Assembly (NCBI GenBank): GCA_002448875.1
Contig: DKAS01000247.1
Location: 1-23,592 of the forward strand
Source: Proteobacteria bacterium UBA6920
GTDB lineage: Bacteria; Pseudomonadota; Gammaproteobacteria; SG8-11
DNA: 23,592 nucleotides
Direction: 5' to 3'
Shown here one piece after another: positions 1 to 7,102 of this stretch. The position numbers and the translations under genes were made by a program. Within the stretch, counting starts at the first letter, position 1; each line of letters starts with the position of its first letter. The notes beneath the pieces are model-generated. The model saw only the letters and a program-made list of their open reading frames with translations, did not search any database and was not told the DNA's origin.

Positions 1-555
1 CGAAGCCATGCAATGGCGCGCGTTAGGTTCGATGTTATTGGAGCGCAGGCCGGCTTTCATCAGCTTGACCGCCGCATAGCCTTCCCATACCGTCCACTGT
101 CCCGAGCCGAACATGCCCACGGCGCCCGGGCCGCCTTTGCGCAGGGCGGCTTTCCATTTGTCCGCCATGATATCGAACGCCTGGTCCCAGCTAATGGCGG
201 TAAATTCTCCGTCCTTGGCAAACTTGCCATTTTTCATCCGCAGCAGCGGCTGCGTCAGCCGGTCCTTACCGTACATGATCTTCGGCAGGAAGTAGCCTTT
301 AACACAGTTCAAGCCGCGGTTGACCTCGGCGTCGGGATCCGCCTGTGCCGCCACCACACGGCCATCCTGCGTGCCCACCAGTACGCTGCAACCCACGCCG
401 CAGAAGCGGCAGGCCGCCTTGTCCCAGCGGATCTCCGCCGTTGCGGCGGGCTCGGCGGCCTTGCTCTTGGCGAACGCTGATTTGAGCAGGCCGAATCCGG
501 GCACCAGGCCCCACAAGGAATTCAATTTTATAAAGTGGCGACGGGAAAATTTCAT
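1..555 (-). CDS. napA: Periplasmic nitrate reductase catalytic subunit NapA, N-terminal 185 residues (runs off left edge)
   Basis: The frame is open from ATG at 555 to base 1, so the gene is cut by the window edge. The protein starts with a twin-arginine signal (SRRHFIK, residues 4-10), a hydrophobic stretch and an AFA|K-like cleavage site, so it is exported folded to the periplasm. The 4Fe-4S motif CRFCGVGC lies at about 49-56 and is completed by the Cys of [11 protein letters not shown]. The end, [13 protein letters not shown], carries the Cys that ligates molybdenum in NapA. NapA reduces nitrate to nitrite with electrons from NapB/NapC or quinol. The family is usually about 830 residues, so roughly a fifth is visible. 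No napF or napD lies upstream; the gene is first in its transcript and divergent from the gene at 977. The NapA call over assimilatory NasA rests on the Tat signal and the spacing of the Cys motifs. Confidence 0.93.
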   Translation of the reverse strand, partial: MKFSRRHFIKLNSLWGLVPGFGLLKSAFAKSKAAEPAATAEIRWDKAACRFCGVGCSVLVGTQDGRVVAAQADPDAEVNRGLNCVKGYFLPKIMYGKDRLTQPLLRMKNGKFAKDGEFTAISWDQAFDIMADKWKAALRKGGPGAVGMFGSGQWTVWEGYAAVKLMKAGLRSNNIEPNARHCMAS

Positions 556-867
556 GGCGGTCCTCTTGATGAATTGCGCGCAGCTAAATTGTCGCGGCAC
601 CGGCATTTACATTCTGCCTGCGCGACTGGTCTGGAATTGACTCCCGAGTTTTCGGCAGTTGCCGGTTTTTCTGAAGCCCCGAGAAGCAGCAAAGCGGACT
701 AATGGGTGAAACACTGTAGAAATTTTCACGCCGACACCCAGATGATTCGCCATCACCGTGCCCGCGCTTTTTCAGCGCCCGCGGCGCCGCTAGTTAACTT
801 ATTGACCGCACACGCGAATTCACCATGGTTTCGCCGATGAAAAACTACGTTAAAAAACCCTGATTTA

Positions 868-886
868 ATTAATAATCATTATTAAT
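868..886. promoter_or_regulatory. Fur-box-like operator, perfect 9-1-9 inverted repeat
   Basis: Bases 868-886 read attaataatcattattaat, a perfect palindrome around C877 with nine-base arms. The overlapping 19-mer at 865-883 matches the Escherichia coli Fur consensus GATAATGATAATCATTATC at 13 of 19 positions. A second overlapping match at 871-889 agrees at 12 of 19. It sits where the -35 of the rightward promoter (-10 TACAAT, 905-910) should be, the usual arrangement for iron-dependent repression. The site being Fur rather than another AT-rich palindrome binder is inference. Confidence 0.55.
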
Positions 887-910
887 GATAAATACCAAAC
901 TCATTACAAT
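882..910 (+). promoter_or_regulatory. Candidate promoter for the secreted-protein gene at 977
   Basis: TACAAT at 905-910 matches the sigma70 -10 hexamer at five of six positions. The hexamer 17 bases upstream (882-887, TTAATG) is a poor -35 and overlaps the Fur-like palindrome. This would give a leader of about 60 bases. Support is from hexamer matching only. Confidence 0.35.
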
Positions 911-976
911 AGCAGCATGGAGAAGTGAGCGGCCTTGGGTAGGGTTCGCTATGGGTAGTTGTTAAGGGAGAAGGGT

Positions 977-1444
977 ATGTGGTTAAGGCGTATGGCCGTC
1001 ACGGCCATGGCGCTGTCAGCTGTGCTGTTCGCGGCCACCGCCGCGGCCAAACTGACAACGCCTCCGGCGATCACCGGACAGGGATCCGCGGTGATTAAAT
1101 TCAACGGAACTTTGCTCAACATCCAGGGAAATCATGTGGAAGCGGAGTTTCATTTCACCGGCACCAACTATAACGGTGCCACCATCTACGGTGACGGTTA
1201 CATGCGTTTTCCGGCAGAACTGAGTGAAAGCGGCGAGGTGGTCCTGGACTGGAGCGTGGCGGGCGAAGCCTACGCGATCTTCACCGGCACCCTGGATCTT
1301 GCGCCCAGTACGCAGCTGGTCGAAGGCCGCGGCCGGGTGCTTTTCACCGGTGAAATCACCAAAATACTGGATATGGCGACCGGCGCGGTGCATTATCAGG
1401 TAGCCGGGCAGGGCGATATGCGCTGGAACGGTGATCTCTGGTAA
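977..1444 (+). CDS. Small secreted protein of unknown function
   Basis: The 155-residue product starts at ATG 977, six bases after the strong AAGGGAG at 964-970; the TTG start at 959 is less likely. Residues 1-25 form a signal peptide: basic MWLRR, a hydrophobic stretch, then ATAAA|KL as probable cleavage site. The mature part (about 130 residues) is rich in alternating beta-type segments and glycines and lacks cysteine. Examples are EAEFHFTGTNYNGATIYG and a VAGEAYAIFTGTLDL stretch, with FTGT occurring in both, suggesting a small beta-barrel or beta-sandwich in the periplasm or outer membrane. I do not recognise a family. The upstream Fur-like palindrome suggests, but does not prove, iron control. 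It stands alone: napA is divergent and cspA is 247 bases downstream. Confidence 0.8.
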   Translation: MWLRRMAVTAMALSAVLFAATAAAKLTTPPAITGQGSAVIKFNGTLLNIQGNHVEAEFHFTGTNYNGATIYGDGYMRFPAELSESGEVVLDWSVAGEAYAIFTGTLDLAPSTQLVEGRGRVLFTGEITKILDMATGAVHYQVAGQGDMRWNGDLW

Positions 1445-1691
1445 GCGGGGCAGCCACCCCCGAGTACTGACGGTGCCGAAGGCGCTGGCGGTCGGCGCTT
1501 TCCCGTGGCATGCGGGGTAATTAAAGCTAATCTGCGGATTTGCCGATAAAAAAGTTTATAGCCCCTTTTCATTGTTTGCGGTTAGAATGCAAGGGGTAAG
1601 TCACTGCCTGCGTCCGTCTGCTGTACGTTGTCAACGGGAGGATGGATACGGGCGGAATTTTTCTCGTGATCTAGCTCTGAGGTAATAGTTA

Positions 1692-1898
1692 ATGGCAACA
1701 GGTAAAGTCAAATGGTTCAACCAGTCCAAGGGTTTCGGATTTATCACCCCTGATGATGGCGGCAAGGACGTATTCGTGCATTTCACCGCTATCAAGGCTG
1801 AAGGTTTTCGTTCATTGACCGAAGGACAGGCCGTCAATTTCGAGATTGAGCAGGGGCCTAAAGGTCCGCAAGCCAGCCAAGTCACAGTTCAATCTTAA
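1692..1898 (+). CDS. cspA: Cold-shock-domain RNA chaperone
   Basis: A 68-residue single cold-shock domain, the normal family size. RNP1 KGFGFI is at residues 13-18 and RNP2 VFVHF at 27-31; these aromatic residues stack on single-stranded RNA or DNA and let the protein melt mRNA structure. The opening [15 protein letters not shown] is diagnostic. The start is ATG 1692, eight bases after TGAGGT (1678-1683). A possible -10 TAGAAT at 1583-1588 would give a leader of about 100 bases, like the long thermosensing leaders of cold-inducible csp genes, but its -35 is poor. A strong terminator follows at 1927-1956, so the gene is monocistronic. Which csp paralog this is cannot be decided here, and the symbol is for the family. 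Confidence 0.96.
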   Translation: MATGKVKWFNQSKGFGFITPDDGGKDVFVHFTAIKAEGFRSLTEGQAVNFEIEQGPKGPQASQVTVQS

Positions 1899-1926
1899 AC
1901 ATTTGTTCTGAACGAATTTGATCGCA

Positions 1927-1956
1927 CACCCCGCCGTTCCTTGGCGGGGTGATTTT
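1927..1956 (+). terminator. Rho-independent terminator of the cold-shock gene
   Basis: CACCCCGCC (1927-1935) and GGCGGGGTG (1943-1951) form a perfect nine-base-pair stem with a seven-base loop, followed by ATTTT and, a few bases on, a second ATTTT. It lies 28 bases after the cspA stop codon. Confidence 0.9.
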
Positions 1957-2030
1957 CCCGATTTTACCCCGCGCAATGCATACTGGGCGGACTGCGCGGC
2001 AGGTCTGTTGTTGCCTCGCCGTCAGCGGCC

Positions 2031-2396
2031 TCAGGTCACCTGTTTTACACCACGGTTCAAAGCGCGGGCGAATTCCTGCAAATCCATATTGCAGCTGAAT
2101 TCCGGTGAATGTTTATAGGGCGGGCGACGCAGCTGATTGCGGTCAGCCAGCGCAAACACCGACAATTGCACGCCATCATCCGGCTGGCGATCCAGCACCA
2201 GCAGTTTGTCGGTGGGATCATCGGCAAACCGGCACTCGGCATGCATTCCACCCAGTAACAGAAAATTCACCGCGCACAGCAGGCGGGTCAGGGTACGTAA
2301 ATAAGCACTTGCCGCCAGCGGCAGTTTATAGTCCCCCAGCTGCAGCAGGTAACCGTTGGCGGCTATGTTTTGCGGAGCCACATTAACGCTGATCAT
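2031..2396 (-). CDS. Hypothetical protein, about 121 residues
   Basis: I do not recognise this protein. ATG 2396 is chosen because it lies eight bases after a G-run on the minus strand (complement of 2405-2411); GTG 2402, two codons earlier, is also possible. The sequence has a short hydrophobic stretch around residues 38-50 (TRLLCAVNFLLLGGMH) followed by a more charged second half (LLVLDRQPDDGVQLSVF). There is no signal peptide. It stands alone on the minus strand, convergent with the cold-shock gene and 112 bases from plsC. A TATAAT (complement of 2473-2478) could be its -10. The case for a real gene is length, ribosome site and lack of overlap; no motif supports it. Confidence 0.6.
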   Translation of the reverse strand: MISVNVAPQNIAANGYLLQLGDYKLPLAASAYLRTLTRLLCAVNFLLLGGMHAECRFADDPTDKLLVLDRQPDDGVQLSVFALADRNQLRRPPYKHSPEFSCNMDLQEFARALNRGVKQVT

Positions 2397-2472
2397 CGCC
2401 ACTTCCCCCCCTTTATTTTATTAGCATCCCTTAAAACAAAGACAACGAGGATTAATGTTTCATTAGCGCTCG

Positions 2473-2478
2473 ATTATA
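2473..2478 (-). promoter_or_regulatory. Perfect -10 hexamer upstream of the orphan gene at 2031-2396
   Basis: The minus strand reads TATAAT here, about 75 bases before the proposed ATG. No good -35 lies 16-18 bases upstream, so this is only a suggestion. Confidence 0.3.
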
Positions 2479-2508
2479 TGTCGATTAACACGGTGCCGAG
2501 CCGCGCCT

Positions 2509-3285
2509 TCAGGGCCGGTTGGCTTCGCCCACCGCCGCCTGTTTTACCGGTGGCGCGAGCATTTGCTGCTGGTAGTTCTCACCGGTAATACGCCGCATGG
2601 TGTCGTGCATCCATTCTTCGGCCAAGCGATTGACTTCGCTCGCTTTCCTGCCCTGGGTATCGATAGGCTGGCCGATTACCACCTTGATGACACCCGGCTG
2701 CTTGACGATGCTGCGTCGCGCCCAGTATTCACCGGCGTTGTGCGCCACCGGCACCACCGGATATCCGCTTTTTACCGCCAGAATGGAGCCACCCTTGTGG
2801 AACTTGGCCTGCACCCCCGGCGCGATGCGTGTTCCCTCGGGAAAAATCACCAGCCACAGGCCGCGCCGCAGGCGATCCCGCCCCTGATCCACCAGCTTGC
2901 TCAGCGCCTCGGTGCCGGACTTGCGATCGATGCCAATGGAGCCCAGCATGGCCAGACCCCAGCCGAAAAACGGGATCCACAGCAGCTCCCGCTTGAGCAA
3001 CCAGGTCTGGGGCGGAAAAATCTGCTGTAAGGCCAGCGTTTCCCAGGCCGACTGGTGCTTGCAGAAAATGATGCCGTTTTGCTGCGGAATATTTTCCCGG
3101 CCTTCCACCTCATAGCGCAGGCCGCAGAGTTTTTCCAGACACCACAGATTCATCTGCGCCCACATGGTGAGAAAACGATAACGCACGTTAAAACTTGCCG
3201 GCAGCAGCAGAAAGCTGAACGGACCCAGGATGGCGGCGCTGGCGATCATGCACAGGTAAAAAACCAGAGAACGTAGATACTGCAT
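2509..3285 (-). CDS. plsC: 1-acyl-sn-glycerol-3-phosphate acyltransferase
   Basis: A 258-residue membrane acyltransferase that moves an acyl group onto lysophosphatidic acid to make phosphatidic acid at the inner membrane. Residues 5-30 are a hydrophobic N-terminal anchor. The catalytic motif is KHQSAWE (76-82), with H77 and E82, so the usual HX4D is HX4E. The substrate motif FPEGTR is at 148-153 and VVPVAHN at 177-183. The proline- and glutamine-containing tail is not conserved in the family as far as I know. The start at ATG 3285 follows AGGAAG, with only eight bases after the gmhB stop, so it is co-transcribed with gmhB. The closest named relatives I recall are PA0005-type acyltransferases beside the Pseudomonas origin. 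Confidence 0.93.
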   Translation of the reverse strand: MQYLRSLVFYLCMIASAAILGPFSFLLLPASFNVRYRFLTMWAQMNLWCLEKLCGLRYEVEGRENIPQQNGIIFCKHQSAWETLALQQIFPPQTWLLKRELLWIPFFGWGLAMLGSIGIDRKSGTEALSKLVDQGRDRLRRGLWLVIFPEGTRIAPGVQAKFHKGGSILAVKSGYPVVPVAHNAGEYWARRSIVKQPGVIKVVIGQPIDTQGRKASEVNRLAEEWMHDTMRRITGENYQQQMLAPPVKQAAVGEANRP

Positions 3286-3293
3286 CTTCTTCC

Positions 3294-3830
3294 TCAGCCC
3301 GCGAGCAGGGCCTCGACATAGTGGCTCAAATTGCGATAAACGGGCACATCCGCCAGCTGCTCGCGCCGCTTCGACGTTTCCCTGCCCTTGCCGGTCAATA
3401 CCAGCACCGGCCGCGCACCCACCGCCCGGGCCGCTTGAATATCCCGCAGCGCATCACCCACCACCGGCACGTCATGCAGGTCATGGTGAAAGCGGCTGGC
3501 GATATCCTGCAGCAGGCCGGGTTTGGGTTTACGGCATTGGCAGGCGTCGTCCGGACCGTGCGGGCAGAAAAAAATCCCGTCGAGCTTGACCCCGTGTGGT
3601 TGCAGGCAGTCGTGCAGTTTCTGATGAATCGCGTGCAGCGTGGACAGGGTGAACAGCTTGCGCGCCAGACCGGACTGGTTGCTGGCGATGACCACCGTAT
3701 AACCCGCCTGCTTCAGGCGCGCGATGGCCTCGATGCTGCCGCTGATGGGAACAAACTCCTCCGGCGACTTGATGTACTCGGCGGAATCTTCGTTGATCAC
3801 GCCATCGCGGTCCAGGATCACCAGTTTCAC
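3294..3830 (-). CDS. gmhB: D-glycero-beta-D-manno-heptose-1,7-bisphosphate 7-phosphatase
   Basis: A HAD-family phosphatase removing the 7-phosphate of heptose bisphosphate in the ADP-heptose route for LPS core. From GTG 3830 the protein has 178 residues: DRDG with D7 and D9 (nucleophile and acid/base), SNQSG at 50-54, the zinc site C89-x-H91...C97-x-C99, RKPKPG just after it, and GDALRD at 125-130. GTG 3830 is chosen because GGGGGG lies about six bases upstream and homologs begin right at the KLVILDRDG strand. A TTG at 3881 would add 17 proline/arginine-rich residues with no family likeness. It is second to last in the glyQ-glyS-gmhB-plsC run, with 75 bases between it and glyS. Confidence 0.94.
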   Translation of the reverse strand: MKLVILDRDGVINEDSAEYIKSPEEFVPISGSIEAIARLKQAGYTVVIASNQSGLARKLFTLSTLHAIHQKLHDCLQPHGVKLDGIFFCPHGPDDACQCRKPKPGLLQDIASRFHHDLHDVPVVGDALRDIQAARAVGARPVLVLTGKGRETSKRREQLADVPVYRNLSHYVEALLAG

Positions 3831-3905
3831 GCCAGCCCCCCGCCGCCGCCCGCAGTGTGGCGCCGGTATGCGGACAGGCAACGCGACGGCGACTTCACCC
3901 GCCCC

Positions 3906-5984
3906 TCATCCCTGCAACCGCGACAGATCGGCGGTGTGCAAAAACAGGGCGCGCAGCTGGTTGAGCAGGGCCAGACGATTGTTTCTGACCCGCGCATCGT
4001 CCACCATCACCATGACTTTATCGAAGAAACGGTCCACCGGCTCGCGCAATTCGGCCAGGCAGCGTAACGCCGCCACATAATCCTTGCGTGCGAACAGCGG
4101 CGCCACTTCCCCCGCCAGCCGCGCCATAGCCTGGTGCAGTACCTGTTCCTCGTCGCTGGCGAACAGCGCCGGATCGGTGCCCGCCGGCAGGGTGACGCCG
4201 GCCGCCTGCTTGGTGAGGATGTTGCTGATGCGCTTGTTCGCCGCCGCCAGGCTGGCCGCCGCTGGCAATTCGCGGAAGGTTCTGACCGCCTGTACGCGCG
4301 CGGCGAAATCCAGCGGGCTGGGCGGCGCCTGCGCCAGCACCGCTTCGAAGGTGTCCACCGCCACGCCCAGATCCGTGTAATAAGCGCGCAAGCGTTCCAT
4401 CATGAAGGCAAACACCTGCTCCGCCGTCTGCGGCTGGGTCAGGCTGTCGCCGTAGGAACGCACCGCCACCTGCAGCAGTTGCTGCAGATCGATATCGAGT
4501 GCGCCTTCAATCAGCTGGCGCAATACGCCCAGTGCCGCGCGCCGCAGGCCGAAGGGATCTTTGTCCCCGGTCGGCGGCTGGCCGATACCGAAGATACCCA
4601 CCAGGGTATCGATCTTGTCCGCCACCGCCAGTACCTGGCCGATAGGATTGGCCGCCAGCGTATCGCCGGCAAAACGCGGCCGGTAATGATCCTCGATCGC
4701 CAGCGCCACCGCGTCCGGCTGGCGCTCATGGCGCGCGTAATAACGGCCCATGATGCCCTGCAGCTCGGGAAACTCGCCGACCATATTGGTCAACAGATCG
4801 GCCTTGCACAGCATGGCGGCCTGGCGGCAGTGCTGGTGATCCAGACCCAGCTTGCCCGCCAGCCAGACACTGAGTTCGGCAATGCGCACGCACTTGTCGT
4901 ACAGCGATCCCAGCTGGTTCTGAAACACCACCTGTTTCAGCGCTTCCACCCGCTGCTCCAGGCGCTGCTTGCGGTCCTGGTCCCAGAAAAACGCCGCATC
5001 CGCCAGGCGCGGCCGGATGACCCGCTCATTGCCCTGGCGAACCTGGTCCAGGTCGCGGCTGTCGATATTGGCGATCGTAATGAAGCGCGGCAGCAACTCG
5101 CCGCGCTCGTTGACCAGGTGAAAATATTTCTGGTGATTCTTCATCGCGCTCACCAGGGCTTCCGCCGGCACCGCCAGAAACGATGCGTCGAACTGGCCGA
5201 CCACGGCCCGCGGCCATTCCACCATGCTGGTGACTTCCTCCAGCAGCGCCTCGTCGATGACTGCAGTGCCGCCGGCAACCCGCGCCGCCTCCAGGATCTG
5301 CGCCCGTACCGCTTCGCGCCGGGCGGCGAAATCCGCCAGCACATGACCTTCGGTTTCCAGCAGCGGCGCGTAGGCCTGCGCCTCCGCCAGGTAAATGGCC
5401 TGCGGATGGTGGAAGCGATGGCCAAAAGTCTCACGCCCGGTGGCGACGCCGAGAATGCGCGTCTCGATCAATTCACTGCCCAGCAGCAGCACCGCCCAGT
5501 GCACCGGCCGCACGAACTGGTCATCGAGATCGGCCCAGCGCATGCGCTTGGGCACCGGCAATTTGTCAAGTGCGCCGCGAATGATGTCGGGAATCAGGTT
5601 GCGCGCCGGCTGCCCGGGCTCGCGTACCCGGTACACCAGCCAGGCGCCTTTGTCGGTGGTCTGCCGCTCCAGCTGTTCGATTTCGACGCCGCAGGATTTG
5701 GCAAAACCCAACGCCGCCGGCGAGGGGTTGCCCTCGCCATTGAAGGCCGCACCCAGGGCCGGCCCGCGCCGCAGGGTCTCGCGGTCCGGCTGCTGCGTGG
5801 CCAGCGCCTGAATCAGCAGCGCCAGGCGCCGCGGCGCCGCGTAGACCTGCACCGGGCCGTGGCCCAGTCCGGCCTTCTCCAGCCCCTGCAGGGTATGGTC
5901 GCGAAACGCATCGGCCAGGTTGTGCAGCGCCTTGGGCGGCAGTTCCTCGGTACCGATTTCAACTAAAAGTGGTGCGCTGGACAT
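3906..5984 (-). CDS. glyS: Glycyl-tRNA synthetase beta subunit
   Basis: A 692-residue subunit (about 689 in E. coli) of the alpha2-beta2 bacterial glycyl-tRNA synthetase; it recognises and positions tRNA-Gly while GlyQ does catalysis. The N-terminus LLVEIGTEELPP, the central stretch KNHQKYF, an HD-like region CKADLLTNMVGEFPELQG and the helical C-terminal domain ending RNNRLALLNQLRALF are all typical. It starts at ATG 5984, three bases after the glyQ stop, with GGGAG inside the glyQ end as ribosome site, so the two subunits are translationally linked in equal amounts. A 610-codon open frame on the opposite strand is a GC-rich shadow. Confidence 0.98.
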   Translation of the reverse strand: MSSAPLLVEIGTEELPPKALHNLADAFRDHTLQGLEKAGLGHGPVQVYAAPRRLALLIQALATQQPDRETLRRGPALGAAFNGEGNPSPAALGFAKSCGVEIEQLERQTTDKGAWLVYRVREPGQPARNLIPDIIRGALDKLPVPKRMRWADLDDQFVRPVHWAVLLLGSELIETRILGVATGRETFGHRFHHPQAIYLAEAQAYAPLLETEGHVLADFAARREAVRAQILEAARVAGGTAVIDEALLEEVTSMVEWPRAVVGQFDASFLAVPAEALVSAMKNHQKYFHLVNERGELLPRFITIANIDSRDLDQVRQGNERVIRPRLADAAFFWDQDRKQRLEQRVEALKQVVFQNQLGSLYDKCVRIAELSVWLAGKLGLDHQHCRQAAMLCKADLLTNMVGEFPELQGIMGRYYARHERQPDAVALAIEDHYRPRFAGDTLAANPIGQVLAVADKIDTLVGIFGIGQPPTGDKDPFGLRRAALGVLRQLIEGALDIDLQQLLQVAVRSYGDSLTQPQTAEQVFAFMMERLRAYYTDLGVAVDTFEAVLAQAPPSPLDFAARVQAVRTFRELPAAASLAAANKRISNILTKQAAGVTLPAGTDPALFASDEEQVLHQAMARLAGEVAPLFARKDYVAALRCLAELREPVDRFFDKVMVMVDDARVRNNRLALLNQLRALFLHTADLSRLQG

Positions 5985-5987
5985 GGC

Positions 5988-6899
5988 TTAAGCTCCCTGG
6001 CGTCGCATGGGAAAACCCAGGGATTCACGCCGCTGGTAGTAGGCTTCCGCCACTGCCTTGGCCAGAGCGCGAACCCGGCCGATGTAGCGCGCCCGCTCGG
6101 TAACGGAGATGGCGCGCCGGGCGTCCAGCAGATTAAAGGTGTGGGAGGCCTTGAGCACCATTTCGTACGCCGGCAGCGGCAGGGACAGGCCGATCAGGCG
6201 CTGGCTTTCCTGCTCGCAGGTGGTAAACCAGTCGAACAGAGAGGCTACGTCGGCCTGCTCAAAGTTGTAGGTGGACATCTCCACCTCGTTCTGGTGAAAA
6301 ACGTCGCCGTAGGTCACCCGACCCAGCGGACCGTCGGTCCATACCAGGTCAAAGACGCTGCTCACGCCCTGCATGTACATGGCCAGGCGTTCCAGTCCGT
6401 AGGTGATTTCACCGGTGACCGGCCGGCATTCCAAACCGCCGACCTGCTGAAAATACGTGAACTGGGTGACTTCCATGCCGTTGAGCCACACTTCCCAGCC
6501 CAGACCCCAGGCGCCGAGGGTCGGAGATTCCCAGTTGTCCTCGACAAAGCGGATATCGTGCACCAGCGGATCGAATCCCAGCATGCGCAGGGAATCCAGA
6601 TACAGTTCCTGAATGTGCAGCGGCGAGGGCTTGATCACCACCTGAAACTGGTAGTAGTGCTGCAGGCGATTGGGGTTTTCGCCGTAACGGCCGTCGGTGG
6701 GCCGCCGTGACGGTTGCACGTAGGCGGCGCTCCAGGGCTCGGGGCCGATGGCGCGCAAGAAAGTGCCGGAATGAAACGTACCGGCGCCCACTTCCATATC
6801 GTAGGGTTGCAACAGTACGCAACCCTGGCGGGCCCAGTAATCCTGTAAGGCCTGAATCAGGCCCTGAAATGTTCGTAGATTGTAGTGCTGCGTCGTCAT
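5988..6899 (-). CDS. glyQ: Glycyl-tRNA synthetase alpha subunit
   Basis: The 303-residue catalytic subunit, exactly the E. coli length from ATG 6899 ([15 protein letters not shown]). It binds ATP and glycine to form glycyl-adenylate. Typical stretches are [54 protein letters not shown] and the C-terminal [21 protein letters not shown]. The frame is open upstream to 7088, but those 63 residues are not part of the family. The ribosome site before ATG 6899 is poor; a six-codon frame (6896-6916) whose TGA overlaps the glyQ ATG may couple translation. First gene of glyQ-glyS-gmhB-plsC, divergent from the ligase gene at 7103. Confidence 0.98.
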   Translation of the reverse strand: MTTQHYNLRTFQGLIQALQDYWARQGCVLLQPYDMEVGAGTFHSGTFLRAIGPEPWSAAYVQPSRRPTDGRYGENPNRLQHYYQFQVVIKPSPLHIQELYLDSLRMLGFDPLVHDIRFVEDNWESPTLGAWGLGWEVWLNGMEVTQFTYFQQVGGLECRPVTGEITYGLERLAMYMQGVSSVFDLVWTDGPLGRVTYGDVFHQNEVEMSTYNFEQADVASLFDWFTTCEQESQRLIGLSLPLPAYEMVLKASHTFNLLDARRAISVTERARYIGRVRALAKAVAEAYYQRRESLGFPMRRQGA

Positions 6900-6920
6900 A
6901 GAGTCTGAACTGCCATTAAC

Positions 6921-6937
6921 CCCCCGCCCAGCGGGGG
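6921..6937 (-). repeat. GC-only hairpin at the expected 5' end of the glyQ mRNA
   Basis: CCCCCGC and GCGGGGG form a perfect seven-base-pair stem around a three-base loop. It has no U-tract on either strand, so it is not a normal terminator. It begins at the predicted transcription start of glyQ and could protect the mRNA 5' end or affect initiation. Confidence 0.5.
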
Positions 6938-6943
6938 TGCATA

Positions 6944-6972
6944 AGTATAGCGTGGCCCGGCTATTATTGATA
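6944..6972 (-). promoter_or_regulatory. Candidate glyQ promoter
   Basis: On the minus strand TATACT (complement of 6944-6949) matches the -10 hexamer at five of six positions, with TATCAA 17 bases upstream as a weak -35. Transcription would begin near 6937, leaving a leader of about 38 bases. Confidence 0.4.
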
Positions 6973-7003
6973 CGTGGCGCCGGCCCGCCCCCCCATTCCC
7001 GTC

Positions 7004-7035
7004 TTTCGCCTGTGCTAAAGTAACTACAGGCGAAA
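7004..7035. repeat. Perfect 10-base inverted repeat in the glyQ / ligase divergent region
   Basis: TTTCGCCTGT (7004-7013) and ACAGGCGAAA (7026-7035) are exact reverse complements with a 12-base spacer. No T-run follows on either strand, so a terminator is unlikely. It lies 67 bases before the start of the three-gene unit at 7103 and may be an operator for a dimeric regulator. Confidence 0.6.
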
Positions 7036-7102
7036 AAGTCCCGGACATTTGACATAACTGTCGCCGAGGAGACCGGGCGGCACTTCAAGCACGTGGCGGG
7101 TT

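Larger units (their letters stand above)
556..976. other. 421-base divergent intergenic region between napA and a secreted-protein gene
   Basis: No credible coding frame is seen; the short plus-strand frames here have no ribosome site or family likeness. The right third (about 840-910) is strongly AT-rich and holds a Fur-like palindrome at 868-886 and a TACAAT -10 candidate at 905-910. The left part, upstream of napA, contains GTGAAA (706-711) and TTTCAC (724-729) as a weak inverted repeat. I saw no convincing FNR box (TTGAT-N4-ATCAA), although one is common upstream of nap operons. Confidence 0.7.

Noticed and set aside
13..480. 155-codon plus-strand frame at the left edge
   Set aside because: It is antisense to the NapA N-terminus, which has the Tat signal, 4Fe-4S and Mo-Cys motifs.
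703..740. Weak nested inverted repeats (GTGAAA/TTTCAC and TGGGTG/CACCCA) upstream of napA
   Set aside because: Six-base arms with long spacers are expected by chance in a region of this size, and they fit no NarL, NarP or FNR site.
4134..5966. 610-codon plus-strand open frame opposite glyS
   Set aside because: It is the antisense shadow of a GC-rich gene with conserved GlyS sequence on the minus strand; its Arg/Gln/His-rich composition matches no family.
6900..7088. 63-residue N-terminal extension of GlyQ to 7088
   Set aside because: GlyQ homologs start at [11 protein letters not shown] sequence with 303 residues; the extension would read through the proposed promoter and hairpin.
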